From DASZIT01 sp963770635 (GTDB taxonomy: Bacteria; Actinomycetota; Acidimicrobiia; Acidimicrobiales; RAAP-2): 64,000 nt of DNA. Positions 39,795 through 50,223 of this stretch are shown here, piece after piece (positions within the stretch are counted from its first letter, which is position 1; each line of letters opens with the position of its first letter). The notes beneath the pieces are model-generated. The model saw only the letters and a program-made list of their open reading frames with translations, searched no databases and was not told where the DNA came from. A program made the translations under genes and the position numbers. The stretch lies in assembly GCA_963770635.1 (NCBI GenBank), contig CAVYQI010000002.1, positions 124,001-188,000 on the forward strand, in the 5' to 3' direction.

Positions 39795-41306
39795 TTAAGC
39801 CGTGACCGGCTCCAACCCGAGGACGAGCTCGGGCTCTGACTCGGGCTCGTCCTCGGCCGCCGCCGCGGCGGCTCGAACGTCGGCGGCGGTGGCCATCGGG
39901 GACAGGGCGATGATCACCGCGCCGACCAGGGCGACAACGGATCCCAACCGGAAGGCCAACACGGTTCCCTGCGTGTACGCCCCGGCGGCGGCCGCACCGT
40001 GGGCGATCGACGAGGTGGCATGGCGCAGGGCGAGGGTGGCCAACACGGCCAGGCCGACCGCCCCGCCTACCTGCTGGGAGGTGGACTGGATACCGGCGGC
40101 CAGGCTGGCATCCTGGCCCGACACGTCGTACATCGAGGCATTCCCGAAAGCGGCGAAGCTGAGGCCCGCACCGAATGCCATCACCAACAGCGCAGGCAGG
40201 GTCTCGCTGACATAGGAGCCGTGGACGCTGATCCTCGACATCAGGAGGACGCCGGCTGCCACGAACAACGACCCGGCGAACAGGAGCGGCTTCAGCCCGA
40301 CCCGGGTGATCAGCGCGCTGGACACCGCGATCCCCAAGCCGATGACCACGCCGAAGGGCAGGTAGGCCAAACCGGTTTCGATGGTCGAGTAGTGCTCCAC
40401 CTGCTGGAGGTACAGGGTAAGCAGATAGAAGACGGTGAAGAAGACGCTGGCGAAGAACAGGTTGGCCACGTTGGCGCTCACCCTCGTCCGGTTGGACAGG
40501 AAACCGTTGGGAACCAGGGGATCCGGGGCTGACCGCTCCCGGGCCACGAAGGCCGCCAGCGCGATGACGCCGGCGCCCAGCGAGGCCACCACCTGGGTCG
40601 AGCCCCAGGGGTGGTTGCCGGCAGCGATGAACCCGTAGACGATGCCGACCAGCCCGACGGTGCCGAGGATGGCTCCCTCGAAGTCGGGTCGGGCGCGGTC
40701 GGCGCGAACCACCCGGTCGGCCCGGCTCTCCGAAACCAGGCGCAAGGTCACCACCGCCGCGACGATGCCGATCGGAATGTTGACGAAGAAGATCCAACGC
40801 CATGAGGCCACGCTGATCAACAACCCGGAGATCACCGGGCCGAGTGTCCCGCCCAACCCGGCCACCCCGCCGAAGATGCCGATGGCCTTGGCTCGCTCCT
40901 TCGGTTCGGTGAACAACAGCGCCACCAGGCCGAAGGCGGCGGGCGCGGCGATCGCCTCGCCCATGCCCTGAACGAACCGGCTGGCCACCAACATCGCCGG
41001 GTTGACGGCGGCGCCGCTGGCGGCCGACGCCGCCGCGAACAGCAGCACGCCTCCGATGAACAGGCGCCGCCTCCCGAGCAGGTCGCCCAGACGACCCCCG
41101 AGGAGGAGCAGGCCGCCGGCGGTCAGGACGTAGCCGTCGACGACCCAGGCCAGCCCGGCCCGGCTGAAGTGGAGGTCGCTCTGGATGTGGGGGAGCGCCA
41201 CATTGACCACCGTGATGTCGAGCACCAGCATGAACTGCACCAGGGCGATGACGCCGAGCGCCTTCCAGCGGCGGGGGTTCAGGGTTTGAGCGAGGTTCTG
41301 GGTCAT
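39795..41306 (-). CDS. DHA2-family MFS multidrug exporter
   Basis: The 503-residue protein has about 14 helices with QFMLVLDITVVNVALPHIQSDL (motif D1 with the membrane Asp), GGRLGDLLGRRRLF (motif A) and GIFGGVAGLGGTLGPVISGLL (motif C). Its C-terminus is acidic (EDEPESEPELVLG). It is divergent from a WYL-domain regulator, and inverted and direct repeats between them overlap its start codon, so expression is probably under that regulator. Substrate unknown. Confidence 0.92.
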   Translation of the reverse strand: MTQNLAQTLNPRRWKALGVIALVQFMLVLDITVVNVALPHIQSDLHFSRAGLAWVVDGYVLTAGGLLLLGGRLGDLLGRRRLFIGGVLLFAAASAASGAAVNPAMLVASRFVQGMGEAIAAPAAFGLVALLFTEPKERAKAIGIFGGVAGLGGTLGPVISGLLISVASWRWIFFVNIPIGIVAAVVTLRLVSESRADRVVRADRARPDFEGAILGTVGLVGIVYGFIAAGNHPWGSTQVVASLGAGVIALAAFVARERSAPDPLVPNGFLSNRTRVSANVANLFFASVFFTVFYLLTLYLQQVEHYSTIETGLAYLPFGVVIGLGIAVSSALITRVGLKPLLFAGSLFVAAGVLLMSRISVHGSYVSETLPALLVMAFGAGLSFAAFGNASMYDVSGQDASLAAGIQSTSQQVGGAVGLAVLATLALRHATSSIAHGAAAAGAYTQGTVLAFRLGSVVALVGAVIIALSPMATAADVRAAAAAAEDEPESEPELVLGLEPVTA

Positions 41307-41345
41307 GCGGACAACCTTAAATCGCTATGCGGACAGATCCTGTCC
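41305..41345. promoter_or_regulatory. Operator candidate between MFS exporter and WYL regulator
   Basis: A 9-bp direct repeat ATGCGGACA occurs at 41305-41313 and 41327-41335, exactly 22 bp (about two helical turns) apart. The second copy overlaps the inverted repeat GGACAG-ATC-CTGTCC (41331-41345). The first copy covers part of the exporter's start codon. This layout fits a regulator bound on one DNA face. Confidence 0.5.
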
Positions 41346-41369
41346 TCATAGTGGAAGAATCTGGGGATT

Positions 41370-42329
41370 ATGGGAGACACCCCGGGACGCATGCTCGAAC
41401 TGCTCGGTCTGCTCCAGGGCCGTCCTTCATGGTCGGGTTCGGACCTGGCGGTCCGGCTCGAGGTGACCGAACGGACCATTCGCCGGGACGTGGATCGCTT
41501 GCGGGTACTCGGATTTCCGGTCGAGGCGGCGCCCGGCCGCTTTGGCGGCTATCGCATGGGCCGGGGGGCCAACGTTCCTCCCCTGTTGCTCAATGACGAC
41601 GAGACGGTGGCGGTGGCCATCGGCCTGCGCTTCGCGGTGGACGGGACCATCGACGGCATCGAGGAGTCGGCAGTCTCCGCGCTGGCCAAACTCGACCAAC
41701 TCCTTCCCGTCCACCTGGCCCGGCGCATCCGGGCCGTCCACGACAACACCGCGTCGATGAGCCGGGACGGAAAGAGGGAGCGGATTGCGGCTTCCCATCT
41801 CATTCTGCTGGCCGGTGCCTGTGCCGGCCAGGAGCGGGTCCGCTTTGACTACGTCGACAAAGGCGGCCGACCGTCGCGGCGACTGGTCGAGCCGCTCCGG
41901 GTGGTACGGGCGGGTGCTCGCTGGTACCTGGCTGCCCGGGACATCGACCGCTCGGGCTGGCGCACCTTCCGGCTGGATCGGATCAAGTCCCCGGAGAACG
42001 TGGGAACCCGCTTCGAGCACGTCGATCCGCCCGACGCGGTCACCCTCATCAGCGAGGGACTGGCCTCCATGCCGTATCCATTCGTAGCCCACGTCGTGCT
42101 GCCGGTCTCCTTCGACGAAGCGGCCAGGATGATCCCCAGGACGGTGGCCATGTTCGAGAGTCAGGAGGGAGCCACCGTGGTCGAGGTCGGTTCCTCCTCC
42201 CTGGAGCGGATGGTCGGCTACCTGGCCGGGCTGCGGCCCCCATGCCACGTGCTGGATCCACCGGAACTCCGAGAGGCGCTCGCCGAGCACGCTCGGCAGA
42301 TTGCCGCCGCCAACCTCAGCGGCCCGTAG
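41370..42329 (+). CDS. HTH-WYL (YafY-type) transcriptional regulator
   Basis: The 319-residue protein has an N-terminal DeoR-like HTH (MLELLGLLQGRPSWSGSDLAVRLEVTERTIRRDVDRLRVLGF with the PVEAAPGRFGGYRMG wing) and a WYL domain (RVRFDYVDKGGRPSRRLVEPLRVVRAGARWYLAARD), then a WCX-type C-terminal region. WYL proteins sense ligands, in some cases nucleic acid. It is divergent from the DHA2 exporter and very likely regulates it. Confidence 0.93.
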   Translation: MGDTPGRMLELLGLLQGRPSWSGSDLAVRLEVTERTIRRDVDRLRVLGFPVEAAPGRFGGYRMGRGANVPPLLLNDDETVAVAIGLRFAVDGTIDGIEESAVSALAKLDQLLPVHLARRIRAVHDNTASMSRDGKRERIAASHLILLAGACAGQERVRFDYVDKGGRPSRRLVEPLRVVRAGARWYLAARDIDRSGWRTFRLDRIKSPENVGTRFEHVDPPDAVTLISEGLASMPYPFVAHVVLPVSFDEAARMIPRTVAMFESQEGATVVEVGSSSLERMVGYLAGLRPPCHVLDPPELREALAEHARQIAAANLSGP

Positions 42330-42377
42330 ACGGTCGCACTTGACCACGACCTCTCTAGGGAGCGACGCTGAACCGCT

Positions 42378-42713
42378 ATGGACGACAAAAAGGCCCGCGA
42401 ACTCATCGATGCCGAGAAGACCCGGGTTCAAGGGTTGCTCGACCAGACGGAAAACGACGCCGAGTCCGACCGGGACACCGCCAACGAGGAGTTCCCCTAC
42501 GACGAGCCGGCCGAGACCCTCACCTCCGAGCAGGGGGACGACGCGGTGGCCGAAGGCTTGCGCGACCGGCTGGCGGCGCTCGTTCGAGCCGAGCAGCGGC
42601 TCGAGGCGGGAACCTACGGTGTCTCGGTGCGAAGCGGGGAGAAGATCCCCGACGAACGCCTCGAAGCCGATCCGGCCGCCGAGCTCACCGTCCAAGAGGC
42701 GAACCAGGGCTGA
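42378..42713 (+). CDS. DksA/TraR-like protein lacking zinc cysteines
   Basis: The 111-residue protein has an N-terminal coiled-coil part (MDDKKARELIDAEKTRVQGLLDQTENDAESDRD) and ends RAEQRLEAGTYGVSVRSGEKIPDERLEADPAAELTVQE. The end aligns by eye with the DksA/TraR zinc finger (GTYGxCxxCGxxIPxxRLxAxPxAxxCxxC), but every cysteine is replaced (Ser, Arg, Leu or other). Such proteins bind the RNA polymerase secondary channel in proteobacteria; the role of Cys-less actinobacterial forms is unknown. Confidence 0.78.
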   Translation: MDDKKARELIDAEKTRVQGLLDQTENDAESDRDTANEEFPYDEPAETLTSEQGDDAVAEGLRDRLAALVRAEQRLEAGTYGVSVRSGEKIPDERLEADPAAELTVQEANQG

Positions 42714-42737
42714 GCCCACCCACCGTGACGTAATGGC

Positions 42738-44561
42738 TCAGCGCAGGGCCGGCACCTCGGACTCGGCGCTGTCGTCAGATCCGGCGCCAGCTTCTTCGGC
42801 GACCATGGCACCCACCGCCGCGAGACCCTCTGCCGCTTGCGCGGCCAGGGTGCGCTGGTGGTGCGCCTTTCCACCCCCACGTAGCCATGAGAAGCCGGCG
42901 GCCACGAACGTCGACGCCGCCGCCAGCTCGAAGGCCAGGTGGAGCCCGTTCCCGAAGGGCCCGGCGATCAGCTTGGGGAAGAAGCTCCGCCCGGTCAGGA
43001 ACGCCGCGTGGGTCGGACCCACCTGAGCCAGGACGTGGGTCCCGAGGAGCTGCTGGATGGGGTTCAACCCGAGGAAGGCGGCGAACAGGCTTCCGATCGG
43101 CGGCAGGGCGGAGATGCGCTGGGCGGCGCTGGCCGGCACCCCCTGGGCGGTGAGCCCACCGAGCAGCGCGTGGGGGAGCTGAGAGGCCAGTCCCAGGGCG
43201 ATGACGGTGAAGAACACCCCGATGGACAGCACGCTGGCCGAGTTCTGGAAGGTGTTGAGCATCCCCGCCCCGGCTCCCCGCTGGTTGGCCGGAAGGCTGT
43301 TCATCACCGCGCTGGTGTTGGGGGCGGCGAACAGGCCCATGGCCAAACCGACCAGCAACAGCAGGAGGGCGAACGGGAGGTAGGGGAAGTTCATGGGCAG
43401 GGTGTTGAACAGCAGGAAGGCGGCTCCGGTGAGGAGCAGACCGGCGGTGGCGAACGGGCGGGGACCGTACCGGTCGGCCAGCTTGCCGGCCAGCGGGCCG
43501 GAGATGAAGAAGCCGACAGTGAGCGGGATCATGTAGATCCCGGCCCACAGGGGAGTGCGCTCGAAGGAGTAGCCATGTTGGGGCAACCAGATCCCCTGAA
43601 GCCAGATGATCAACATGAACTGCAACCCGCCCCGGGCCAGCGCGGCCAAGAGGGCGGCCAGATTGCCCATGGCAAACGAACGGTTTCGGAACAGCTTGAG
43701 CTGGAACATCGGATCGGTGACCCGCGTCTCGATGAACACGAAGGCCAGCAGGATCAACGCGCCCCCGATGAGACAGGCGAGCACGAACGGGCTGGTCCAA
43801 CCCATGGTGTGGCCGCCGTAGGGCTGGAGGCCGTAGACGATGCCGGTGAGCACGGCAACCAGCCCGACCGCGAACGAAACGTTGCCGATCCAGTCGATCT
43901 TGGCCTTGATGCGGACGCCATTGTCACGCAGTTTGGCGTAGGCCCAGACCGTGCCGAACACGCCGAAGGGCACCGAGATGAGAAACACCAGTCGCCACTC
44001 GATGGGGGCGAGCAGGCCGCCCAGCAGGAGGCCGAGGAAGGACCCGCCGATGGCTGCTACCCCGTTGATGCCGAGGGCGAAGCCCCGCTCGTCCGGCGGG
44101 AAGGCGTCGGTGATGATGGCGCTCGAGTTGGCGAACAGGAAGGCGCCGCCCACCCCCTGGCCCACCCGCATCAGGATGATCCACAAGGCTGCCCCCGCGC
44201 CGGTCATCCAGGTGACGGCAAGCAGGACCGAGAAGACGGTGAATATGAGGAAGCCGAGGTTGTACATCTTGGCCCGGCCGTACATGTCACCCACTCGGCC
44301 GAAGCTGACCACCAGCACCGAGGTGACCAACAGGAATCCCATGAGGATCCAGAGGAAGTACGAAGTGTTGCCTGGGGCCAGGGGGCTGAGGTCGATGCCC
44401 CGGAAGATGTTGGGGAGAGCGATCAACAGGATCGACCCGTTGATGGTGACCATCAGGATCCCGACGGTGGTGTTGGTCAGGGCCGTCCACTTGTAGCGGT
44501 CGGAGCGGGAACCGTGCCCGTTGGTCGTCGAATTGGAATTGGGAAGGGCGTCAGCCGGCAT
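42738..44561 (-). CDS. DHA2-family MFS exporter
   Basis: The 607-residue, 14-helix protein starts at ATG 44561 (MPADALPNSNSTTNGHGSRSDRYKWTALTNTTVGILMVTINGSI). It contains VVSFGRVGDMYGRAKMYNLGF (motif A) and GINGVAAIGGSFLGLLLGGLL (motif C). The usual motif D1 aspartate region reads TINGSILLIALPNIF. A long cytoplasmic Ala/Glu-rich end (about 50 residues) is unusual. It is divergent from a MarR regulator with a clear inverted repeat between them. The frame is open beyond the ATG but runs antisense through the MarR gene, so the longer version is rejected. Confidence 0.9.
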   Translation of the reverse strand: MPADALPNSNSTTNGHGSRSDRYKWTALTNTTVGILMVTINGSILLIALPNIFRGIDLSPLAPGNTSYFLWILMGFLLVTSVLVVSFGRVGDMYGRAKMYNLGFLIFTVFSVLLAVTWMTGAGAALWIILMRVGQGVGGAFLFANSSAIITDAFPPDERGFALGINGVAAIGGSFLGLLLGGLLAPIEWRLVFLISVPFGVFGTVWAYAKLRDNGVRIKAKIDWIGNVSFAVGLVAVLTGIVYGLQPYGGHTMGWTSPFVLACLIGGALILLAFVFIETRVTDPMFQLKLFRNRSFAMGNLAALLAALARGGLQFMLIIWLQGIWLPQHGYSFERTPLWAGIYMIPLTVGFFISGPLAGKLADRYGPRPFATAGLLLTGAAFLLFNTLPMNFPYLPFALLLLLVGLAMGLFAAPNTSAVMNSLPANQRGAGAGMLNTFQNSASVLSIGVFFTVIALGLASQLPHALLGGLTAQGVPASAAQRISALPPIGSLFAAFLGLNPIQQLLGTHVLAQVGPTHAAFLTGRSFFPKLIAGPFGNGLHLAFELAAASTFVAAGFSWLRGGGKAHHQRTLAAQAAEGLAAVGAMVAEEAGAGSDDSAESEVPALR

Positions 44562-44615
44562 CAGTGTCTCTTGGGTCCCGTTGGTGGTGGTATTCCGCTT
44601 TGCATTGTGGCACAA

Positions 44616-44635
44616 TAGTTGCTTGAGGACAACTA
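44616..44635. promoter_or_regulatory. MarR-type operator between MFS exporter and MarR gene
   Basis: TAGTTG-CTTGAGGA-CAACTA is a perfect 6+6 bp inverted repeat in the 123-bp divergent region, close to the exporter start. Its TTG...CAA arms and spacing resemble known MarR sites. Binding would cover both promoters. Confidence 0.6.
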
Positions 44636-44684
44636 AGTATGTGGACAACGGCGCCGAGCAGGTGGGTGCCGGCCGGGGGGAAGC

Positions 44685-45206
44685 GTGAGAGCTCGAGAGG
44701 AACAAGCAAAGGGGGTTCAGGTGGCCGGGGGGAGCGACGCGACTGCCGGGGTTGAGGAGGCGGCCGAGCTCCGGGTAACTCTGGTGCGCCTCCAGCGACA
44801 ACTCCGGGCTCGATCCGACACCTTTCTCACCCCGTCGCAGGCCTCCGTCCTGGCCCGGGTCGAGCAGAGCGGCCCGCTGCGGATGGGCGCACTGGCCGAA
44901 GCTGAGGGCACCTCGCCGGCTACCGTCTGCCGCCTCATCGATAGCTTGGCCCAGGACGGATTGATCGAGCGGGTGCCGGATCCGCTGGACGGTCGGGCCA
45001 GCCTGGTGCAGGCCAGTCCCGAAGGCGCCTCGCTTCTTACTGCGGTGCGGGCGCAGGGAACCGCCGCGCTCCGGAGTGCCCTCGATGATCTGTCGATCGA
45101 GGAGCAATCGGTCATCCGTAACGCCCTGCCCGCTCTTCAGGCCCTGACCGACCGGCTTCAAGGCGGAGGCTCCCCCAAGCCGGGATCAGGCCCACCTACG
45201 CCGTAG
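44685..45206 (+). CDS. MarR-family transcriptional regulator
   Basis: The 173-residue protein has TFLTPSQASVLARVEQSGPLRMGALAEAEGTSPATVCRLIDSLAQDGLIERVPDPLDGRASLVQASPEG, the complete MarR winged helix with the DxR wing. GTG 44685 is preceded by a GGGGGGAAG ribosome site. It is divergent from the DHA2 exporter at 42738-44561 and likely de-represses it when a drug-like ligand binds. Confidence 0.93.
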   Translation: MRAREEQAKGVQVAGGSDATAGVEEAAELRVTLVRLQRQLRARSDTFLTPSQASVLARVEQSGPLRMGALAEAEGTSPATVCRLIDSLAQDGLIERVPDPLDGRASLVQASPEGASLLTAVRAQGTAALRSALDDLSIEEQSVIRNALPALQALTDRLQGGGSPKPGSGPPTP

Positions 45207-45220
45207 CCAACCCGGCGGGA

Positions 45221-45967
45221 TCAGCTCAGGATGTTGACGGCTCGGGAAACAACCAGCGAGACGGTGAGCAGCGAAGCCAGCGACTGGATCATCATCAGCA
45301 GCTTCGCCCAGGGGGAGAGGGGCATGGTGTCGGTAGGACTGAAGGCGGTGGCGTTGGTGAACGAGGTGTACAGATAGTCGAGGAAGGTCGGGGTCCAACC
45401 CGGAGCCGCCCCAGGGGCGTTCTGCTGGGGAAACAGAAAGTCGGGAGCGGGGTGGTTGGTCCGGAGTCGGGCCGCCGGTCCACCCCGGTCGAGTTCCCAG
45501 TACCACAGGCCGAAGACGATGACGTTGGTCAGCCAGATCGGGACTGACGCGTAAACGAGGCTCCTGCCTCCGGCGTGGCTCCCGTTAAGGAGGGCCGAGA
45601 CCAGCTCGCCGAGGGTGACGAGATTGGCTGCGTTGATCAGGACGATGATCCCGATGGAGATCGGGCGCAGATTCCTCGACTCGGTGGTGTGCCACGGGTT
45701 GGCGATCAGCATGGCGGCGGCGAGCATTCCTTCGAGCGCCGGGATCAGCCAATGGGGACCGAGGTAATCGCTGACCTTGGGGGGAAGGACCAGTTGCAGG
45801 CCGATCACCACCAGCACCGCCAACGTCGCCGGCCACCGGGGCTCCTGTCGTGACACCACTCCCCAAGCCACCCGGTCGTCCTGGTCGAGCGACTCCTCCG
45901 AAAAGGTGGGGAACTCCTCGTCAGCGGGGTGCGGATGGGGGACGAAGCGTTCCCAGAATCGGTTCAT
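45221..45967 (-). CDS. Integral membrane protein with ion-channel-like C-terminus
   Basis: The product of about 248 residues (ATG 45967) has a charged N-terminus and five to six helices. The last part, YLYTSFTNATAFSPTDTMPLSPWAKLLMMIQSLASLLTVSLVVSRAVNIL, has the layout of a two-helix K+ channel pore (pore helix, filter, inner helix), but the TVGYGD filter is replaced by TAFSPTD. It may be a channel-derived transport or sensing protein with altered selectivity; DUF1345-type membrane proteins are an alternative. It is convergent with the MarR gene (14-bp gap). Confidence 0.68.
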   Translation of the reverse strand: MNRFWERFVPHPHPADEEFPTFSEESLDQDDRVAWGVVSRQEPRWPATLAVLVVIGLQLVLPPKVSDYLGPHWLIPALEGMLAAAMLIANPWHTTESRNLRPISIGIIVLINAANLVTLGELVSALLNGSHAGGRSLVYASVPIWLTNVIVFGLWYWELDRGGPAARLRTNHPAPDFLFPQQNAPGAAPGWTPTFLDYLYTSFTNATAFSPTDTMPLSPWAKLLMMIQSLASLLTVSLVVSRAVNILS

Positions 45968-46186
45968 GCCCAACCGTAACCGGCAGTCAACCGCGTCGGA
46001 CGGCTGCGAATGCCGGCGCCACTGATCGAGTCCGCGACTGGCTCATCCGGCGACTAATCGACCCAGCATTCGATGACCGGGTCAGATCAGATCCCAGATC
46101 CAGGGCGGAGTTGAGGTCCGTGTCCCGGGTCTGGTGCCGATAGCCTGACCACGCGGGACAGCAACGTCAAAAGGGAGGGCGCGCGT

Positions 46187-46765
46187 ATGCCTGGCAGTGT
46201 GGAACCCGTAGCAAATGAACGTGAAGGTTTGCTCGGCTATCTGGGCCACCAGCGTCTCGTGCTTCGTATCGCCGCCTATGGGCTGACCGACGACCAGGCC
46301 CGGTCGACACCTACACCCAGCACGCTGAGCGTCGGTGGCCTGATCAAGCACGCCGGGTTTGTGGAGCGAACTTGGATGAACAATGTGCTGCAACGGGCGA
46401 ACCCATCGGGTCGAGACGCCTACGAGGAGAACTTCCAGCTCCTCCCAAGCGAGACGTTGCCGGGGGTCATCGAGGTCTACGACCAAGCCGGAGCAGAGAC
46501 CGACGCGGTCATCGCCGGCATTTCCGACCTCGGTCAGGCGGTGCCAGTGCCCAAGGGCTCGCCTTGGTACCCCGATGACCTGGACGGCTGGTCAGTCCGG
46601 TGGGTTCTGCTCCACCTCATCAGCGAGACCGCTCGACACGCCGGCCACGCCGACATCATCCGTGAGGCAGTGGACGGTGCGACAGCATTTCCGCTGATGG
46701 CTGCCGCCGAGGGTTGGCCCCCTACCCCCTGGCTGCAGCCCTGGCAGCCAGCCGACGAGGGCTGA
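46187..46765 (+). CDS. DinB/DUF664-family (mycothiol transferase-like) protein
   Basis: The 192-residue four-helix-bundle protein has GYLGHQRLVLRIAAYGLTDDQARSTPTPSTLSVGGLIKHAGFVERTWM, with the first metal histidine, and VRWVLLHLISETARHAGHADIIRE, with the second pair. This is the DUF664/DinB pattern found in mycothiol- or bacillithiol-S-transferases. It would detoxify electrophiles in the cytoplasm. It is convergent with the G1 peptidase gene. Confidence 0.87.
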   Translation: MPGSVEPVANEREGLLGYLGHQRLVLRIAAYGLTDDQARSTPTPSTLSVGGLIKHAGFVERTWMNNVLQRANPSGRDAYEENFQLLPSETLPGVIEVYDQAGAETDAVIAGISDLGQAVPVPKGSPWYPDDLDGWSVRWVLLHLISETARHAGHADIIREAVDGATAFPLMAAAEGWPPTPWLQPWQPADEG

Positions 46766-46787
46766 TTCGCCGAACGCAGGCTCCCGG

Positions 46788-47633
46788 CTACGGGGCGGCG
46801 CAGGTATTGGTGTAGGTGCAGACCCTGAACGACTGGCCGTTGGCCGACAACGCGGAGGGTGTGGCCTCGTTGAAGAACCCGGGTGAAAGAACGATTCGTG
46901 TCGGGTTCCCCTGGGCGATGGTGAAGGTCGACCCGCCCGCGGTGTACTTCGAGGTGGGACCCATGTTGACGGTGCTCAAGGGAGCCACCGCGGTTTGAAG
47001 CGACTCGACGGAGGGAGCTTCGACGATCCACTCGGCAGAGGATTTCGACGACTTGTAGGGAAATGCCTGGGTCCAGGTCCAATGCCGGGTGGAGTTGGCG
47101 AAGGCGACGGCCCAGGTGTTGGTGGCTACCTGGCTGATGATGACGGCAATTGAGTCTCCGGGGGCGACCGTGCAGTTGGGATCCCCGACGCACCCTGTCA
47201 GTTGCACCTCCGCGCCAGGCAGCAATTCATACCAGGCGAAATACTGGTCGCCGATCAACGGGAGGCTCGGCAGTGACTGTTCGGCCACTCCGGCCTGCAC
47301 GAGGTCTGAGCTCGCGTAGCCCCCGATCCCCGTCCAGGTGGCGGCGAACCCGACTGGGAGGAGGCTGGCCGTGGGGACGGTGAAGGTCGACGTCACTGAG
47401 GTGATGTCGGGAGTGGCCGGCGTCACCGCGTATCCGGCCCAATTGAGGCTGCTCACGGTGCCACCCGTACGGGGCAGGGCGGCATGGGTGTTGGTGCGGA
47501 CCAGAATTCCGCTCCGTGGTGATCCACCCGAGGCGTCCGGCTTGGCCTGGGAGGCGCTGGCGATCCCTGCACCGCCCACGACTACGGCGGAGAGAGCGAC
47601 CGCGAGACACAACGCGACGGTGAAACGGCGCAT
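46788..47633 (-). CDS. Secreted G1-family glutamic endopeptidase
   Basis: The 281-residue protein has a signal peptide (RRFTVALCLAVALSAVVVGGAGIASA) and a beta-sandwich with the G1 (eqolisin) signatures: SSLNWAGYAV, WTGIGGYASSDLVQAGV with catalytic Gln113, and SAEWIVEAPS with catalytic Glu205. Cysteines at residues 148 and 154 (GCVGDPNC) may form a disulfide. G1 peptidases are acid-active and best known from fungi; bacterial members exist, including in actinobacteria. ATG 47633 with AAGGAG upstream is clearly the start. It is probably used to degrade extracellular protein at low pH. Confidence 0.88.
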   Translation of the reverse strand: MRRFTVALCLAVALSAVVVGGAGIASASQAKPDASGGSPRSGILVRTNTHAALPRTGGTVSSLNWAGYAVTPATPDITSVTSTFTVPTASLLPVGFAATWTGIGGYASSDLVQAGVAEQSLPSLPLIGDQYFAWYELLPGAEVQLTGCVGDPNCTVAPGDSIAVIISQVATNTWAVAFANSTRHWTWTQAFPYKSSKSSAEWIVEAPSVESLQTAVAPLSTVNMGPTSKYTAGGSTFTIAQGNPTRIVLSPGFFNEATPSALSANGQSFRVCTYTNTCAAP

Positions 47634-47897
47634 ACACAACTCCTTCAAAGCCCAAGTCATCGGACTCGGGGGTTGACTGGCGTGAGCTGAATCTACCTCG
47701 GCCCAGGCCTTTCTTGCTATGTAGAACGGTTCCGGCCTCGAAATCTTGCGCTTGGCTTCTGGGCCGGCGGTCGCCACCCGGATCCGGCGACCTTGCCCCT
47801 GTTACCAGGACTTTTGGCTCCCGCCCGGGCACGCCGGCCTCTCCAGCCGAGGCTCCGGGTGCACGGTCCCGGGCCCAGCCGCGCCACACTGGTCGGC

Positions 47898-49577
<1,680 letters not shown>

Positions 49578-49585
49578 CCAACGAA

Positions 49586-50197
49586 TTGGCGGAGACGCCC
49601 CGGCTGCCCCCTTGGTGGTCGTCGCTACACTGCTCGCTCATCAACGTCCTTTTCGTCTGCACGGCCAACCAGTGCCGGTCACCTATGGCTGAAGCGATAC
49701 TCCGCTCGTTGTTGGTTGATCGCGGGATCGATTGGTCGGTTGGATCGGCGGGGCTCCTCGAGGCGGGGTACCCCATGATCGGAGAGGCATTGGTGGCGCT
49801 GGGTCCCGACGGGGCAGCCATGGCCGATCATCGCAGCAGGACCCTTTCCAAATCGGACGTGCTTGCGGCCGACATCATTTTCGGGATGGCCCGGCAGCAC
49901 GTGCGTGAAGTGGCCGTGCTCGATCCGGCGGCGCGGGGGCGGACGTTCACACTCAAGGAGTTCGTCCGTCGTAGCCGACCCTTCCCAGCTTGGTCTGCCG
50001 AACGACCGTTTGCCACTTGGCTCGCCGGCATTCATCGGGGTCGGCAGCGAGATGAGATGCAGGGTGACTCAACCGAGGACGATGTGGCTGACCCGATCGG
50101 CGGAACGCCGGCCGATTTCGCCGCCACCGCGGGGCTCCTTCGGGATCTGTGTGGGAAGGTCTCCGACCGCATTGCCCCGACCGCGGCTGCCACCTGA
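49586..50197 (+). CDS. Low-molecular-weight protein-tyrosine-phosphatase-like protein
   Basis: NVLFVCTANQCRSPMAEAIL carries the CX5R-S phosphate loop and DPIGGTPADF the general-acid Asp-Pro of LMW phosphatases; the two are about 140 residues apart, a little more than usual. It follows ettA by a few bases. No ATG lies at the expected place: the strand begins after CTC-ATC-AAC, so I use TTG 49586, with low certainty. Unlike arsC at 1246 it lacks the extra cysteine pair. It may dephosphorylate tyrosine kinases of polysaccharide synthesis or act on arsenate. Confidence 0.82.
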   Translation: MAETPRLPPWWSSLHCSLINVLFVCTANQCRSPMAEAILRSLLVDRGIDWSVGSAGLLEAGYPMIGEALVALGPDGAAMADHRSRTLSKSDVLAADIIFGMARQHVREVAVLDPAARGRTFTLKEFVRRSRPFPAWSAERPFATWLAGIHRGRQRDEMQGDSTEDDVADPIGGTPADFAATAGLLRDLCGKVSDRIAPTAAAT

Positions 50198-50223
50198 AGA
50201 ATCCCGCGTGGGAGTATTTGGTC

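Noticed and set aside
42939..44618. 559-codon plus-strand ORF opposite the MFS exporter
   Set aside because: It is antisense to a complete 14-helix transporter; its Gly/Glu/Gln/His-rich composition is what a reverse frame of GC-rich membrane genes gives, and no domain is visible.
42738..45161. Extended 807-codon version of the MFS exporter
   Set aside because: The first 200 codons would run antisense through a full MarR gene and a palindromic operator; ATG 44561 gives the normal exporter start.
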